Below are positions 17,298 to 25,457 of a DNA stretch of 36,723 nt, piece by piece. The stretch is taken from positions 1-36,723 of the forward strand of contig JAAYUG010000047.1 in the NCBI GenBank assembly GCA_012517825.1, written 5' to 3'. Position 1 is the first letter of the stretch. The number at the start of each line of letters is the position of its first letter. Made by a program: the position numbers and the translations under genes. Below the pieces are notes generated by a model. It had not been told where the DNA came from. It was given only the letters and a program-made list of their open reading frames with translations, and did not search any database. The stretch comes from Bacteroidales bacterium (GTDB lineage Bacteria > Bacteroidota > Bacteroidia > Bacteroidales > JAAYUG01).

Positions 17298-19247
17298 TTA
17301 AAGTTTTACAAAGGGCAATGCATAAAAACCGTCCTTTTGAAAAATCCTCAGCCAGTATGTACCCGGATGCAGATCGCCGAGCTCAATTCTGAATTCATCT
17401 TTCAGGCCAACGGAAGAGGATTTCTCCTGATTAAGGATTCTCCCATCAGCGCCTACAATCTGATACGACAGGATCTTTCCAGCAAAAGAATGAGCAATAA
17501 TATGGTTTCTGGCCGGATTGGGATACAGAGATACCGGATGCTCGACATGGCCTCCCGGCGCTATTCCTGCCGGTGTTCCTTCCTGATTGACAACAATTTC
17601 TTTTGCAGGCAACCCCTTGCCTTCAATCCGAATGGTATCGGTTCTGGTGATTCCTGTATTCTTGTCGGCAGAAATCGTAATCACCGCATCATCGCTCCAG
17701 GAAGTAATGTTGGCATTAAGCCAGCTACTCCCGGTAGTGATTTTCCAGTATGTATTAGAGGAAAGGGTAAGTGATTTTTCTCCGCCGTCTCTTTGAAAAG
17801 TAAATCCAGCAGGCGTAACCTGCAAATAAAAGGTATCCTTTCTGTCCCAGTAAGGTCTGAACACCCTGAGAGCCTGAACCGGGAGACGGTTTCCTTTTTT
17901 AACCAGCATCAGCACATGTTTTGTGTTAGCAATACCCTGAAAAAGAGGTATGATATTTTCTGTTGCAGGCACCTGGTTTGCGGAGGGAATAACCTGATTC
18001 TGCGCCATGGGATAGGTTTTCCAGTAAAAGGTATAACCCGGCTGAACCGTATACCCGGTAACGTCATGTGTGCGCTTGATGTGCCAGTCATCTTTCGAAA
18101 TAATCACCCTTCCTGAAGAAGAAACAAAGTTCTGCTGGCCTGACCCCGAGCCGTCATTTCCGGTTACCGAACCTGTTACTTTGAACGTAAAATTGTCGTA
18201 GGCCTGATTAATGGTAAGGATCTGACATGCCCACTCTTCCTCTTTATTCCAGGGGAATGTATGCTGCAAATAATACCAGCATCCCATACTCCAGGGAAAA
18301 CTGCCGCCGATTTTATCGTAAGGCCGGGTATAATTATAAACTCCCTGAAAGCTTTCCGGAGGAACACCGTCAACAAAAACCAGAAAAGAATCAGCAGCAG
18401 CGGCATCATCAGGCGCAATGACCTCTACCTTATTCCCTTCAAAGGGAAAGATAAGGGTATCAGATGCCAGGGAGAAGTCAATACCGGCATAGAACGTTTT
18501 CACCAGGCCCAATGGATCGGGATCACTATAGACTGCGTTCCTCCTCAGGTTTGGTTCTATAATGGCTGCCATGAGAGCATTTCCGTTACTATTCAGATGC
18601 ACCCCGTCACGCAGAAACTGCCCCGGCGAAAACGAGGGATTGTCCTTCAGATAATCAATCCAGTGTTTTCGTACCTTGATCAGTTCACACTTGTACTTGT
18701 CAGCAAACCCGGGTTCAAAAATGAATGACATTTTGTTTTCCCAGGAACTGAAATTCAGGTCATATTGGTGGGCATCATAATCGGAAACCTCGGAACTATT
18801 TGTTATATGATCTGTCTGAATGACAACTTCTGCAGCAGTGCGACTGCGAATGGTTTTGATAATTGTCTCATAGTCAATGTGCGAACCATAAACATGAAAC
18901 AATACCAGATCGGGATAAAAGGAAGTCACATCCATTTCTACGGTTTTCCATAACATTTGCGAGGAGAATCCGCCAATTGCCCGGTTTATCATTACCAGGT
19001 TGGCATGGGGATATCGTTCTTCCAGCTTCTGTTTGACCGTAAGCCACCATTCCTGCTCACTGATCGACTGGCCATATACAAGAATTTTCACTGTGTTTCG
19101 CTTCTCAGGCGAACTGCTCTCAAGCAGATGCATGGTGCGGGTAATGTATTTCCCTCCACCAGTTGTATCACGCAACAATGGTAAGGGAATCTGGGCATTA
19201 CAAACAAAAGAAAACAGAATTCCTGCCAGGAAAAAAATACGTTTCAT
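17298..19247 (-). CDS. Secreted SGNH-fold hydrolase with BACON domain and T9SS sorting domain
   Basis: The protein has 649 residues. ATG 19247 gives the signal peptide MKRIFFLAGILFSFVCNAQ; ATG 19250 would add one Met. The N-terminal domain (about 52-250) has an SGNH pattern: block I is ILVYGQSIS (Ser61, with GQS in place of GDS), block II NRAIGGFSS, block III HVYGSHIDY (His where Asn is usual), block V DGVHLNSNG (Asp214, His217). A middle domain follows. A BACON-like domain is at about 490-560 (TYWKITTGSSWLNA to IVVNQEG), and a Por secretion C-terminal sorting domain is at about 575-649 (VSLYPNPARNHI to the terminal strand). It is likely sent to the cell surface by the type IX system and may de-esterify a polysaccharide. 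The substrate is unknown. Confidence 0.82.
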   Translation of the reverse strand: MKRIFFLAGILFSFVCNAQIPLPLLRDTTGGGKYITRTMHLLESSSPEKRNTVKILVYGQSISEQEWWLTVKQKLEERYPHANLVMINRAIGGFSSQMLWKTVEMDVTSFYPDLVLFHVYGSHIDYETIIKTIRSRTAAEVVIQTDHITNSSEVSDYDAHQYDLNFSSWENKMSFIFEPGFADKYKCELIKVRKHWIDYLKDNPSFSPGQFLRDGVHLNSNGNALMAAIIEPNLRRNAVYSDPDPLGLVKTFYAGIDFSLASDTLIFPFEGNKVEVIAPDDAAAADSFLVFVDGVPPESFQGVYNYTRPYDKIGGSFPWSMGCWYYLQHTFPWNKEEEWACQILTINQAYDNFTFKVTGSVTGNDGSGSGQQNFVSSSGRVIISKDDWHIKRTHDVTGYTVQPGYTFYWKTYPMAQNQVIPSANQVPATENIIPLFQGIANTKHVLMLVKKGNRLPVQALRVFRPYWDRKDTFYLQVTPAGFTFQRDGGEKSLTLSSNTYWKITTGSSWLNANITSWSDDAVITISADKNTGITRTDTIRIEGKGLPAKEIVVNQEGTPAGIAPGGHVEHPVSLYPNPARNHIIAHSFAGKILSYQIVGADGRILNQEKSSSVGLKDEFRIELGDLHPGTYWLRIFQKDGFYALPFVKL

Positions 19248-19279
19248 CATAATAAAATTAATTTTCAATGGTATGATGG

Positions 19280-19337
19280 AACCCACATGTTCGGCATTTT
19301 ATTACCGCTGTGTTTGTGTTTGTAAAACATGTGGGTT
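19280..19337. repeat. Inverted repeat in the leader of the SGNH hydrolase gene
   Basis: AACCCACATGTT (19280-19291) and its exact complement (19326-19337) are separated by 34 bases. It lies between the stop of the LytTR gene and the SGNH start, downstream of a near -7 box TTTCTTTG (19374-19367, minus). No T run follows. Confidence 0.6.
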
Positions 19338-19394
19338 TCATAAAGAGTTGGTTGGTTATGGTGCCGCAAAGAAAAGAAAATTTCCTGACATCGG

Positions 19395-20249
19395 TTATTC
19401 CGGAGGCATTCCGGAAAAGGTTCTGATAATCTGATCAACATAGGTTTTTGATACGGGCAGGGTAAGCTTCTCGGGTACATCCAGATCAAGAACCAGTCCA
19501 TCCCTTTCCTTCCGCATAATTTTTACCCGGTCAAAATTAACCATATACGATCTGTGGCAGCGGATGATTCCTTTACCGCGCAATAAAGGTTCAAGGTTCT
19601 TGATGGTATTCCGGACAACGTATTTCTGCCGCCGCCCATGATCAAGGTAATGTATGATGATGTAATTATCGGCCGATTCGATGTAGAGCAGGTCGGGCGA
19701 CTTGACACTGAACCGCAGATCACCTTTTTCATCATGAAATGGAATCAGTGCCGGGCCGACATCTCTCGGATTAGCGGCGCCGGCAAGTTCTTCCAGCTTT
19801 TTGTTCTTGTCACGCCATGAAAAATACAGCCAGGCAAGGGTGTAGGGAATGAGCAGTACCAGCAGGGTAATGGAAAGAGAAATCCGGAAAACCGACAGAA
19901 AGTCGCGCGGATCATTCAGCACAAGCTTCATCAGTATGGCATACACCAGGGCCATGCTGGCAATCTCAATGGCAATCCAGCTGGCGTACTGCCCGTTGGT
20001 CAATGCCTTGAGACGCGAAACAAAAAACATGATGATACGGCTGATGGCTATGAATAAAACCCCGGTGAGAATCACCAGACTACTGTATAACAGCAACTCA
20101 GTCCTTGTTACGTTGTACCAGGTCTCCACTCCAAAAGGAGCATACATATTGATGAATACAAGAGCAAAGATGGCCGTAAAAATCACGTGCTTGAACATGT
20201 TGCCCTTTTCGGTCAGATAGCCTGGCAGGGGTTTTTCCCAAAAAATCAT
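19395..20249 (-). CDS. Membrane-anchored LytTR DNA-binding regulator
   Basis: The protein has 284 residues from ATG 20249. The N-terminal half has four hydrophobic helices (around HVIFTAIFALVFIN, LLLYSSLVILTGVLFIAIS, ASWIAIEIASMALVYAI and ISLSITLLVLLIPYTLAWLY). A soluble linker leads to a LytTR domain (about 170-280) with the typical LLYIESADNYIIIHY, RNTIKNLEPLL, IIRCHRSYMVNFDRV and LPVSKTYVDQI segments. No receiver domain or phospho-Asp is present, so the signal probably enters through the membrane part. LytTR domains bind short direct repeats spaced about two helical turns apart, which is what is seen just upstream. The SGNH hydrolase gene follows on the same strand and may be a target or co-transcribed. 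Confidence 0.9.
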   Translation of the reverse strand: MIFWEKPLPGYLTEKGNMFKHVIFTAIFALVFINMYAPFGVETWYNVTRTELLLYSSLVILTGVLFIAISRIIMFFVSRLKALTNGQYASWIAIEIASMALVYAILMKLVLNDPRDFLSVFRISLSITLLVLLIPYTLAWLYFSWRDKNKKLEELAGAANPRDVGPALIPFHDEKGDLRFSVKSPDLLYIESADNYIIIHYLDHGRRQKYVVRNTIKNLEPLLRGKGIIRCHRSYMVNFDRVKIMRKERDGLVLDLDVPEKLTLPVSKTYVDQIIRTFSGMPPE

Positions 20250-20268
20250 AATGGATGCTGATTTGTTC

Positions 20269-20276
20269 CAAAAATA
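20269..20276 (-). promoter_or_regulatory. -7 promoter element of the LytTR gene
   Basis: TATTTTTG on the minus strand (20276-20269), 19 bases before ATG 20249, matches TAnnTTTG. No good -33 box is seen, consistent with activator or repressor control through the boxes upstream. Confidence 0.55.
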
Positions 20277-20304
20277 CCGCAAAAAAGCGAAACAGTTAAT
20301 TTTG

Positions 20305-20375
20305 TTTCACACTCAATAAAAAATATTTCACCCCTCGAAAAAAAATTTCACCCCTATAAAAACAATTTTGTCCCG
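20305..20375. promoter_or_regulatory. Four phased 10-bp boxes, candidate LytTR operator array
   Basis: Boxes start at 20305 (TTTCACACTC), 20326 (TTTCACCCCT), 20346 (TTTCACCCCT) and 20366 (TTTTGTCCCG), at intervals of 21, 20 and 20 bases. A-tracts fill the gaps at the same period. The array lies between the divergent LytTR and hydrolase genes, about 30-100 bases upstream of the LytTR -7 box and 50 or more upstream of the hydrolase -7 box. Confidence 0.6.
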
Positions 20376-20423
20376 TCATCAGACTAAAACCCCCTTTTTT
20401 CAGCATTTGAGGAGATACGTAAG

Positions 20424-20431
20424 TACATTTG
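20424..20431 (+). promoter_or_regulatory. -7 promoter element of the DUF6051-type hydrolase gene
   Basis: TACATTTG matches TAnnTTTG and ends 18 bases before ATG 20450. An in-frame TTG at 20429 lies inside it and is therefore not a likely start. Confidence 0.55.
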
Positions 20432-20449
20432 ATCACAAAAGTTTTGTAT

Positions 20450-21616
20450 ATGATTTCAGATACCCACGCAATAATCAAAAAATACTTCACTACCGGAACT
20501 GACAATATATGCATCCCGGAACTCAGTCTGCGCATTCATTTTGTCCCGTTCAGTTCCGACACTGACACACCGTGCGAAAACAGGGAGATGCTCGCGTCCA
20601 TGCGCGCATCCGTTGCCGCTGAAGACAATACCGTTCCTGAAAACAAGCAGTTTGTCTACCCGGTGTTTATGCCTTACAACCGTCTGATGAGCGACAAGGT
20701 TATAATCCTTTTGCATGGACTTAACGAGCGAAAATGGGATAAATACTATACCTGGGCCCATGTTCTTGCCCTGGAAACCGGTAAAGCCGTCATTTTATTT
20801 CCCATATCATTTCATCTGAACAGAGGTAAACAGGAATGGACTGACCCGCACCTGATGAACCGGCTGGTGGAGGAACGCAAATCGCAGTTTCCGAACATTG
20901 AAGCCTCAACATTTATCAATCTGGCCCTCAGCGAACGCCTCACCCAGTCGCCGGAACGATTTTTTCTTGCCGGCCTCCAGACTATCTGCGATCTGAATGA
21001 ACTGATCACCCATATCCGTTCGGGGAAACATCCCATGTTCGAAAAAAATACCCGGATCGACTTTTTTGCTTATTCCATCGGGGGACTCATTGCCCAGGTA
21101 ATGATGATCGCCGACCAGGAAGGCATTCTGTCGGAATCCCGCTTTTTCTTTTTCGCTGCCGGCTCTGCATTTCAGGATATGAACGGCACCTCGAGGCTGA
21201 TTATGGACAGCAAAGCATACCAGCGTACCTTACATTATTACACCAAAGAGCTTGATGCTGAGCTGGGGAAAAAAGGAATTATGCATGACTTCTTTGAAGG
21301 AACTGCACTGGGGAAAGCATTCCGGTCGATGATCACGCTTGACCGGTTTTCAGCAATACGCAATCAGGCATTCCGCCGTTTCAGCGACAAAATACGCGGT
21401 ATTGCCCTTGAAGAAGACAAAGTAATTCCTGCCGACAAAATTATCAGGGCTTTCACAGAGAAAGGACAAATCCCGAAAGGATCGATTGAGGTTGTCCATT
21501 TTCCGTTTCCCTACTCCCATGAACTGCCCTTCCCCCTGAAAAGCGAACTGATGACCCCGCAGGTGGAAGAAGCATTCCAGCATGTTTTCCGCTCTGCCGC
21601 ATCATTTCTGGCCTAA
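20450..21616 (+). CDS. Alpha/beta-hydrolase fold protein, DUF6051-like
   Basis: The protein has 388 residues without a signal peptide. An alpha/beta-hydrolase plan is visible: the oxyanion segment VIILLHGLNERKWDKYY (about 83-98), the nucleophile elbow FAYSIGG with Ser209, an acidic residue Asp323 in LEEDKVIPADK, and His357 in PYSHELP. The order and spacing fit a Ser-Asp-His triad. The whole resembles the Bacteroidota family DUF6051 (recognised from memory, not searched). Function is unknown; an esterase or peptidase-like activity on a cytoplasmic substrate is possible. It is divergent from the LytTR gene across a shared regulatory region and converges on mutS with only four bases between stop codons. 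Confidence 0.72.
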   Translation: MISDTHAIIKKYFTTGTDNICIPELSLRIHFVPFSSDTDTPCENREMLASMRASVAAEDNTVPENKQFVYPVFMPYNRLMSDKVIILLHGLNERKWDKYYTWAHVLALETGKAVILFPISFHLNRGKQEWTDPHLMNRLVEERKSQFPNIEASTFINLALSERLTQSPERFFLAGLQTICDLNELITHIRSGKHPMFEKNTRIDFFAYSIGGLIAQVMMIADQEGILSESRFFFFAAGSAFQDMNGTSRLIMDSKAYQRTLHYYTKELDAELGKKGIMHDFFEGTALGKAFRSMITLDRFSAIRNQAFRRFSDKIRGIALEEDKVIPADKIIRAFTEKGQIPKGSIEVVHFPFPYSHELPFPLKSELMTPQVEEAFQHVFRSAASFLA

Positions 21617-21620
21617 GGTT

Positions 21621-24254
21621 TCAGATGCCGGTGATTTTTTTCAGCTCGTTCAGTTTGTTCAGAGCCTCAATAGGAGTAATGTTGTCCAGGTCAAGGTTTT
21701 TAAGCTGATCACGAACTTGCCGCAATACCGGATCATCGAGCTGAAAGAAACTCAGCTGAAGACCTTCCCTGTGGGAAGCAATCTGATCAACCGGGCGGGA
21801 TAAATTCTGGCGAACGTCAGCCCCTTCGAGCTGTTTCAGAATTTCATTGGCACGGCTTACCACACTTTTCGGCATACCGGCCATACGTGCCACATGGATT
21901 CCAAAGCTGTGTTCACTTCCTCCCGGTACCAGCTTCCGGAGAAAAAGTACCTTGTTCCCTACTTCTTTCACTGAAACATTGAAATTCTTTACCCTGGGAT
22001 ACGTTTTTGCCATTTCATTCAGTTCGTGGTAGTGGGTTGCAAACAAGGTCTTTGCCCTGGCTTCCGGATGCTCATGGATGTATTCCACCATGGCCCAGGC
22101 AATGGAAATGCCGTCGTATGTACTGGTACCTCTGCCGATTTCATCCAGCAGGATCAGGCTCCGTGGGGAAAGATTATTCAGGATACTGGCCGTTTCGGTC
22201 ATTTCAACCATAAAGGTTGATTCACCCAGAGAAAGGTTGTCTGAAGCGCCTACCCGTGTAAATATCTTATCCACAATTCCGATCCGGGCCGAAGCGGCCG
22301 GGACGAAACTCCCCACCTGCGCCAGCAAAACGATCAGGGCGGTTTGCCTCAGCAATGCCGATTTTCCTGACATATTCGGTCCTGTTATGATGATAATCTG
22401 CTGCTGTTCAGGATCCAGGAACAAATCATTGGCAATGTATGGTTCACCGGGGGGAAGCATTTTTTCAATCACGGGGTGGCGACCTTCTTTTATATCAATA
22501 ATAAGGGATTCGTCCATTTCAGGGCATGTGTACCTGTTTTCTTCGGCCACCACAGCAAATGAGAGCAAACAGTCAAGCCGCGCCAGAAGCTGTGCATCCA
22601 GCTGTATCACCGGAATGAATTCATGCAGGCTCTCCACCAGTTCATTATAAAGCTTCGCCTCCAGTTCCAGAATTTTTTCTTCTGCCCCCAGAATCTTGCT
22701 TTCATATTCCTTCAGTTCTTCCGTAATATACCTTTCGGCACTCACCAGCGTCTGTTTCCTGATCCAGTCAGACGGAACCTTATCTTTATGGGTATTTCGA
22801 ACTTCAATAAAATATCCAAAGACATTGTTGTAGCTTACTTTCAATGAAGGGATTCCCGTTCTGGCTGCTTCCCTCTGCTGAATCTGCAGAAGAAAATCGC
22901 GACCCGAATGAAGAATATTTCTCAGTTCATCCAGTTCGGCAGAAACACCCTGTGCAATAACTCCTCCTTTTGTTATAAGGGCAGGTGCGTCTTCGGCAAT
23001 ATGCTGTTCAATTTTTCTGATGACTGCCTGGCACGGCTGAAGGTTTTCTCCCAGATTGACAAGAGGTTCCAGCCCGGTTGCTGTGCAGGCTTCCTTTATG
23101 GGATGAACCGCTTTAAGAGCCGTTTTCAGCTGAAGCAACTCACGGGGCGAGACCCGCATGGCCGAGACCTTGGATACCAATCGTTCCAGGTCACCGATCA
23201 GCCGGAGATTATCCGACAGAAGGGAGGCAAATTCCGGATGGGTTACCATGAAACCTACGATGGCATGCCGTTCTCTGATGGAACTGATCTGCCGTAAGGG
23301 TAACGAAAGCCACCTTTTCATGGTGCGTGACCCCATCGGGGTAATGGTGCGGTCGAGCACATCGATCAGCGCCCTGGCTCCTTCATTTATTGTCTGGAAT
23401 ATTTCAAGATTGCGTATGGTAAATTTGTCAAGCCATACATACTGGTCCTGCTCAATCCGCGAAATCTTGGAAATATGATCAAGGCGTGTATGCTGCGTGA
23501 GGTCGAGATACTGCAGTATGGCGCCTGCCGCCACAATGCCTGCATTCAGCCCCTGCACCCCAAAACCTTTCAGGGAAACAGTCTGAAAATGTTTCAGCAA
23601 CCGGTCTTCGGCCGCCTCCGGAGTAAACATCCAGTCGTCGAGCTTGTAAGTGTAATACCGGTTCCCGAACAGATCAGTAAAATCCTTAAGGTGGCTCCGT
23701 TCAACAAGCACTTCTTTCGGCTGAAAACTGCTCAGCAGTTTATCCACATAATCCGATGTGCCTTCAGCCAGCATAAACTCACCGGTTGAGATATCAAGAA
23801 ATGCCACTCCGGTAAGTTGCTTGTCAAAATGCACACAGGCCAGAAAATTGTTCTCCCGGTGGTTCAGCACATTATCATTCAGTGATACTCCCGGGGTAAT
23901 CAGTTCGGTAATGCCCCGTCTGACAATTTTTTTCGCCAGCTTCGGATCTTCCAACTGTTCGCAGATAGCTACCCGTTGACCAGCCCGTACCAGTTTCGGA
24001 AGGTAGGTATCAAGCGCATGATAGGGAAAACCGGCCAGATCGACGTAGGAAGCGGCTCCATTGGCTCGCTTTGTAAGCGTAATACCCAGAATTTCCGACG
24101 CCTTGATTGCATCCGATCCGAACGTCTCGTAAAAATCCCCTACTCTGAAGAGCAAAATGGCATCGGGGTACTTTGCCTTGATGCTCATGTATTGCTTCAT
24201 GAGAGGCGTATCCGCAAGGTTTTCAGGGATTTTCGTCCAATCAGCTGTGCTCAT
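21621..24254 (-). CDS. mutS: DNA mismatch repair protein MutS
   Basis: This 877-residue MutS1 ATPase recognises mismatches and small loops and recruits MutL. The mismatch-binding F-x-E motif is at Phe41-Tyr42-Glu43 (GDFYETF). The connector, lever and clamp regions follow. The ATPase has Walker A GPNMSGKS (625-632), and a Walker B around residue 700 ([16 protein letters not shown]) followed by ATHYHEL. The C-terminus [13 protein letters not shown] is the short dimerisation tail. Start ATG 24254 is preferred over TTG 24272, which lies beside the promoter element. Length and motifs are intact, so the gene should be functional. It stands alone here; mutL is not in the window. Confidence 0.98.
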   Translation of the reverse strand: MSTADWTKIPENLADTPLMKQYMSIKAKYPDAILLFRVGDFYETFGSDAIKASEILGITLTKRANGAASYVDLAGFPYHALDTYLPKLVRAGQRVAICEQLEDPKLAKKIVRRGITELITPGVSLNDNVLNHRENNFLACVHFDKQLTGVAFLDISTGEFMLAEGTSDYVDKLLSSFQPKEVLVERSHLKDFTDLFGNRYYTYKLDDWMFTPEAAEDRLLKHFQTVSLKGFGVQGLNAGIVAAGAILQYLDLTQHTRLDHISKISRIEQDQYVWLDKFTIRNLEIFQTINEGARALIDVLDRTITPMGSRTMKRWLSLPLRQISSIRERHAIVGFMVTHPEFASLLSDNLRLIGDLERLVSKVSAMRVSPRELLQLKTALKAVHPIKEACTATGLEPLVNLGENLQPCQAVIRKIEQHIAEDAPALITKGGVIAQGVSAELDELRNILHSGRDFLLQIQQREAARTGIPSLKVSYNNVFGYFIEVRNTHKDKVPSDWIRKQTLVSAERYITEELKEYESKILGAEEKILELEAKLYNELVESLHEFIPVIQLDAQLLARLDCLLSFAVVAEENRYTCPEMDESLIIDIKEGRHPVIEKMLPPGEPYIANDLFLDPEQQQIIIITGPNMSGKSALLRQTALIVLLAQVGSFVPAASARIGIVDKIFTRVGASDNLSLGESTFMVEMTETASILNNLSPRSLILLDEIGRGTSTYDGISIAWAMVEYIHEHPEARAKTLFATHYHELNEMAKTYPRVKNFNVSVKEVGNKVLFLRKLVPGGSEHSFGIHVARMAGMPKSVVSRANEILKQLEGADVRQNLSRPVDQIASHREGLQLSFFQLDDPVLRQVRDQLKNLDLDNITPIEALNKLNELKKITGI

Positions 24255-24273
24255 CCGGATCAGGAATATCAAA

Positions 24274-24281
24274 CAAAAATA
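24274..24281 (-). promoter_or_regulatory. -7 promoter element of mutS
   Basis: TATTTTTG on the minus strand (24281-24274) matches TAnnTTTG, 19 bases before ATG 24254. Confidence 0.55.
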
Positions 24282-24722
24282 AAAAATTGCCGCTGATTGC
24301 TCTGAGGATTTTCAAAACCATTTTCTCGCTCCGGAATGAGCAATTTTACTAATGGTATTTTTTTCCTGCCTGACAAACCCTTTCAGCACTATAAACAAAC
24401 TCCCTGCCAATTATGTCCGTTTTTACAACTTCCATGTACGTAAATGAACACATTTTGCCCATTATTTCATTTAAAAAATTTCTTTTAACCTCTTGATTTT
24501 CTGCCTATTAATCATGATGGCATGCATTCTGTTGTTTACCTGTCAGCAATGCTATTCATGTTATTCTGGCTCATACCGGTTACAGGCTGCCGGCATTTTC
24601 AGGCAGAAAGCTTCTTACGGCTTGTGCCTGTTCTTTTTTCCGTCTCGATAGGGAAAAACCATTTTATAAATGTCTCATTATCAAACGGGACGTCCTCAGG
24701 TACATATACTCACTTAATCATC
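24282..24722. other. Gene-poor stretch between mutS and the small secreted protein
   Basis: No gene, RNA or clear promoter is recognised here. A 69-codon frame from ATG 24522 contains a lipobox-like VTGC after a hydrophobic run but has no further support. The region is longer than usual between these genes and may hold an upstream promoter or leader of the gene at 24736. Confidence 0.4.
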
Positions 24723-24728
24723 AGGAGG
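24723..24728 (+). promoter_or_regulatory. Strong Shine-Dalgarno site
   Basis: AGGAGG, seven bases before ATG 24736. A full anti-16S match like this is rare in this window, where most genes have A-rich leaders with no clear site. Confidence 0.75.
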
Positions 24729-24735
24729 TAATTTT

Positions 24736-25197
24736 ATGAAAACACTTGCATCACTTATTCTGGTTTTGCTGATCAGTATTCCGGTCAGCGCGAATCTGAA
24801 CCTGCCGGGGGATTATATCCAGACCCGGGACGGCAATATGTACTTTGCCACTTTTAACTTTGGAATGAAAAATTTGCGGGCAAGGCATACCGACGGAAGA
24901 TTGTTCAAGATCAGGTATGCCGATGTTGTTTCGTACAAAAAAGACAATACAGTGTTCGAAAAGAAAGCTCTTTATGAAGGGAAAGTGCCCACAGGATATT
25001 CGGCATTCATGGAACTCGTCTGCCAGAAAAACGACCTGAAACTTTACCGTTACAAGGAATACGGCACCTATTTTGACTGCCGTAATTTTTCATTCTGCAA
25101 AGGCAACACCCGTTATTTTGTTTACCGCGGCGATGAATTTATTGTAGAACTTACTGCACAGAATGTTCAGACCATATGCAGGTTTTTCGAGCTGTAA
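24736..25197 (+). CDS. Small secreted protein of unknown function
   Basis: The protein has 153 residues. A signal peptide MKTLASLILVLLISIPVSA is clear, cut before NLNLPGDY. The mature part of about 134 residues is predicted by eye to be mostly beta strand, with alternating aromatic and charged residues (GNMYFATFNFGMKNLRARHT, YFDCRNFSFCKGNTRYFVYR). It has three cysteines (in ELVCQKN, FDCRNFSFC) plus one near the C-terminus (TICRFFEL), which could form disulfides. No family is recognised. Start choice is firm because of the AGGAGG site. It is followed by its own terminator, so it is a single-gene unit in the periplasm or outer envelope. Confidence 0.8.
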   Translation: MKTLASLILVLLISIPVSANLNLPGDYIQTRDGNMYFATFNFGMKNLRARHTDGRLFKIRYADVVSYKKDNTVFEKKALYEGKVPTGYSAFMELVCQKNDLKLYRYKEYGTYFDCRNFSFCKGNTRYFVYRGDEFIVELTAQNVQTICRFFEL

Positions 25198-25218
25198 GAC
25201 AGAACAGGCCTCACAAGG

Positions 25219-25251
25219 CCGGTTGTTCATTTACGAACAGCCGGTTTTTTT
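25219..25251 (+). terminator. Terminator of the small secreted protein gene
   Basis: CCGGTTGTTC (25219-25228) pairs with GAACAGCCGG (25235-25244; one G-U) around ATTTAC, followed by seven T. Confidence 0.9.
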
Positions 25252-25283
25252 GTTCAACTACTTCTTTGCGCGTTGGTCTTTTG

Positions 25284-25370
25284 CACCGGCATCCGGCTAA
25301 ACCCCGCTGAAACGCTATGAAATCAGCCCTCGCATACATTCTACATTACAAAATGTGCCATGCAGCCTTA
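25284..25370 (+). repeat. Dispersed intergenic repeat, copy B (partial)
   Basis: GCATCCGGCTAAACCCCGCT (25289-25308) matches copy A closely, and GAAACGC continues the match. The second half has diverged but keeps a small hairpin (ACATT/AATGT, about 25342-25356). Confidence 0.6.
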
Positions 25371-25457
25371 TTCAGCCTACCGGGTGTTATGCAACAGGGT
25401 TGATTTTTATCAGAATCTGCAAAATGATAGTACCTTCGTCATAAAGTGGCAATAGGT

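Noticed and set aside
24522-24731. 69-codon frame with a lipobox-like VTGC before the small secreted protein gene
   Set aside because: No ribosome site, no promoter and no sensible mature sequence; it ends right before the real AGGAGG site. A chance frame cannot be excluded.
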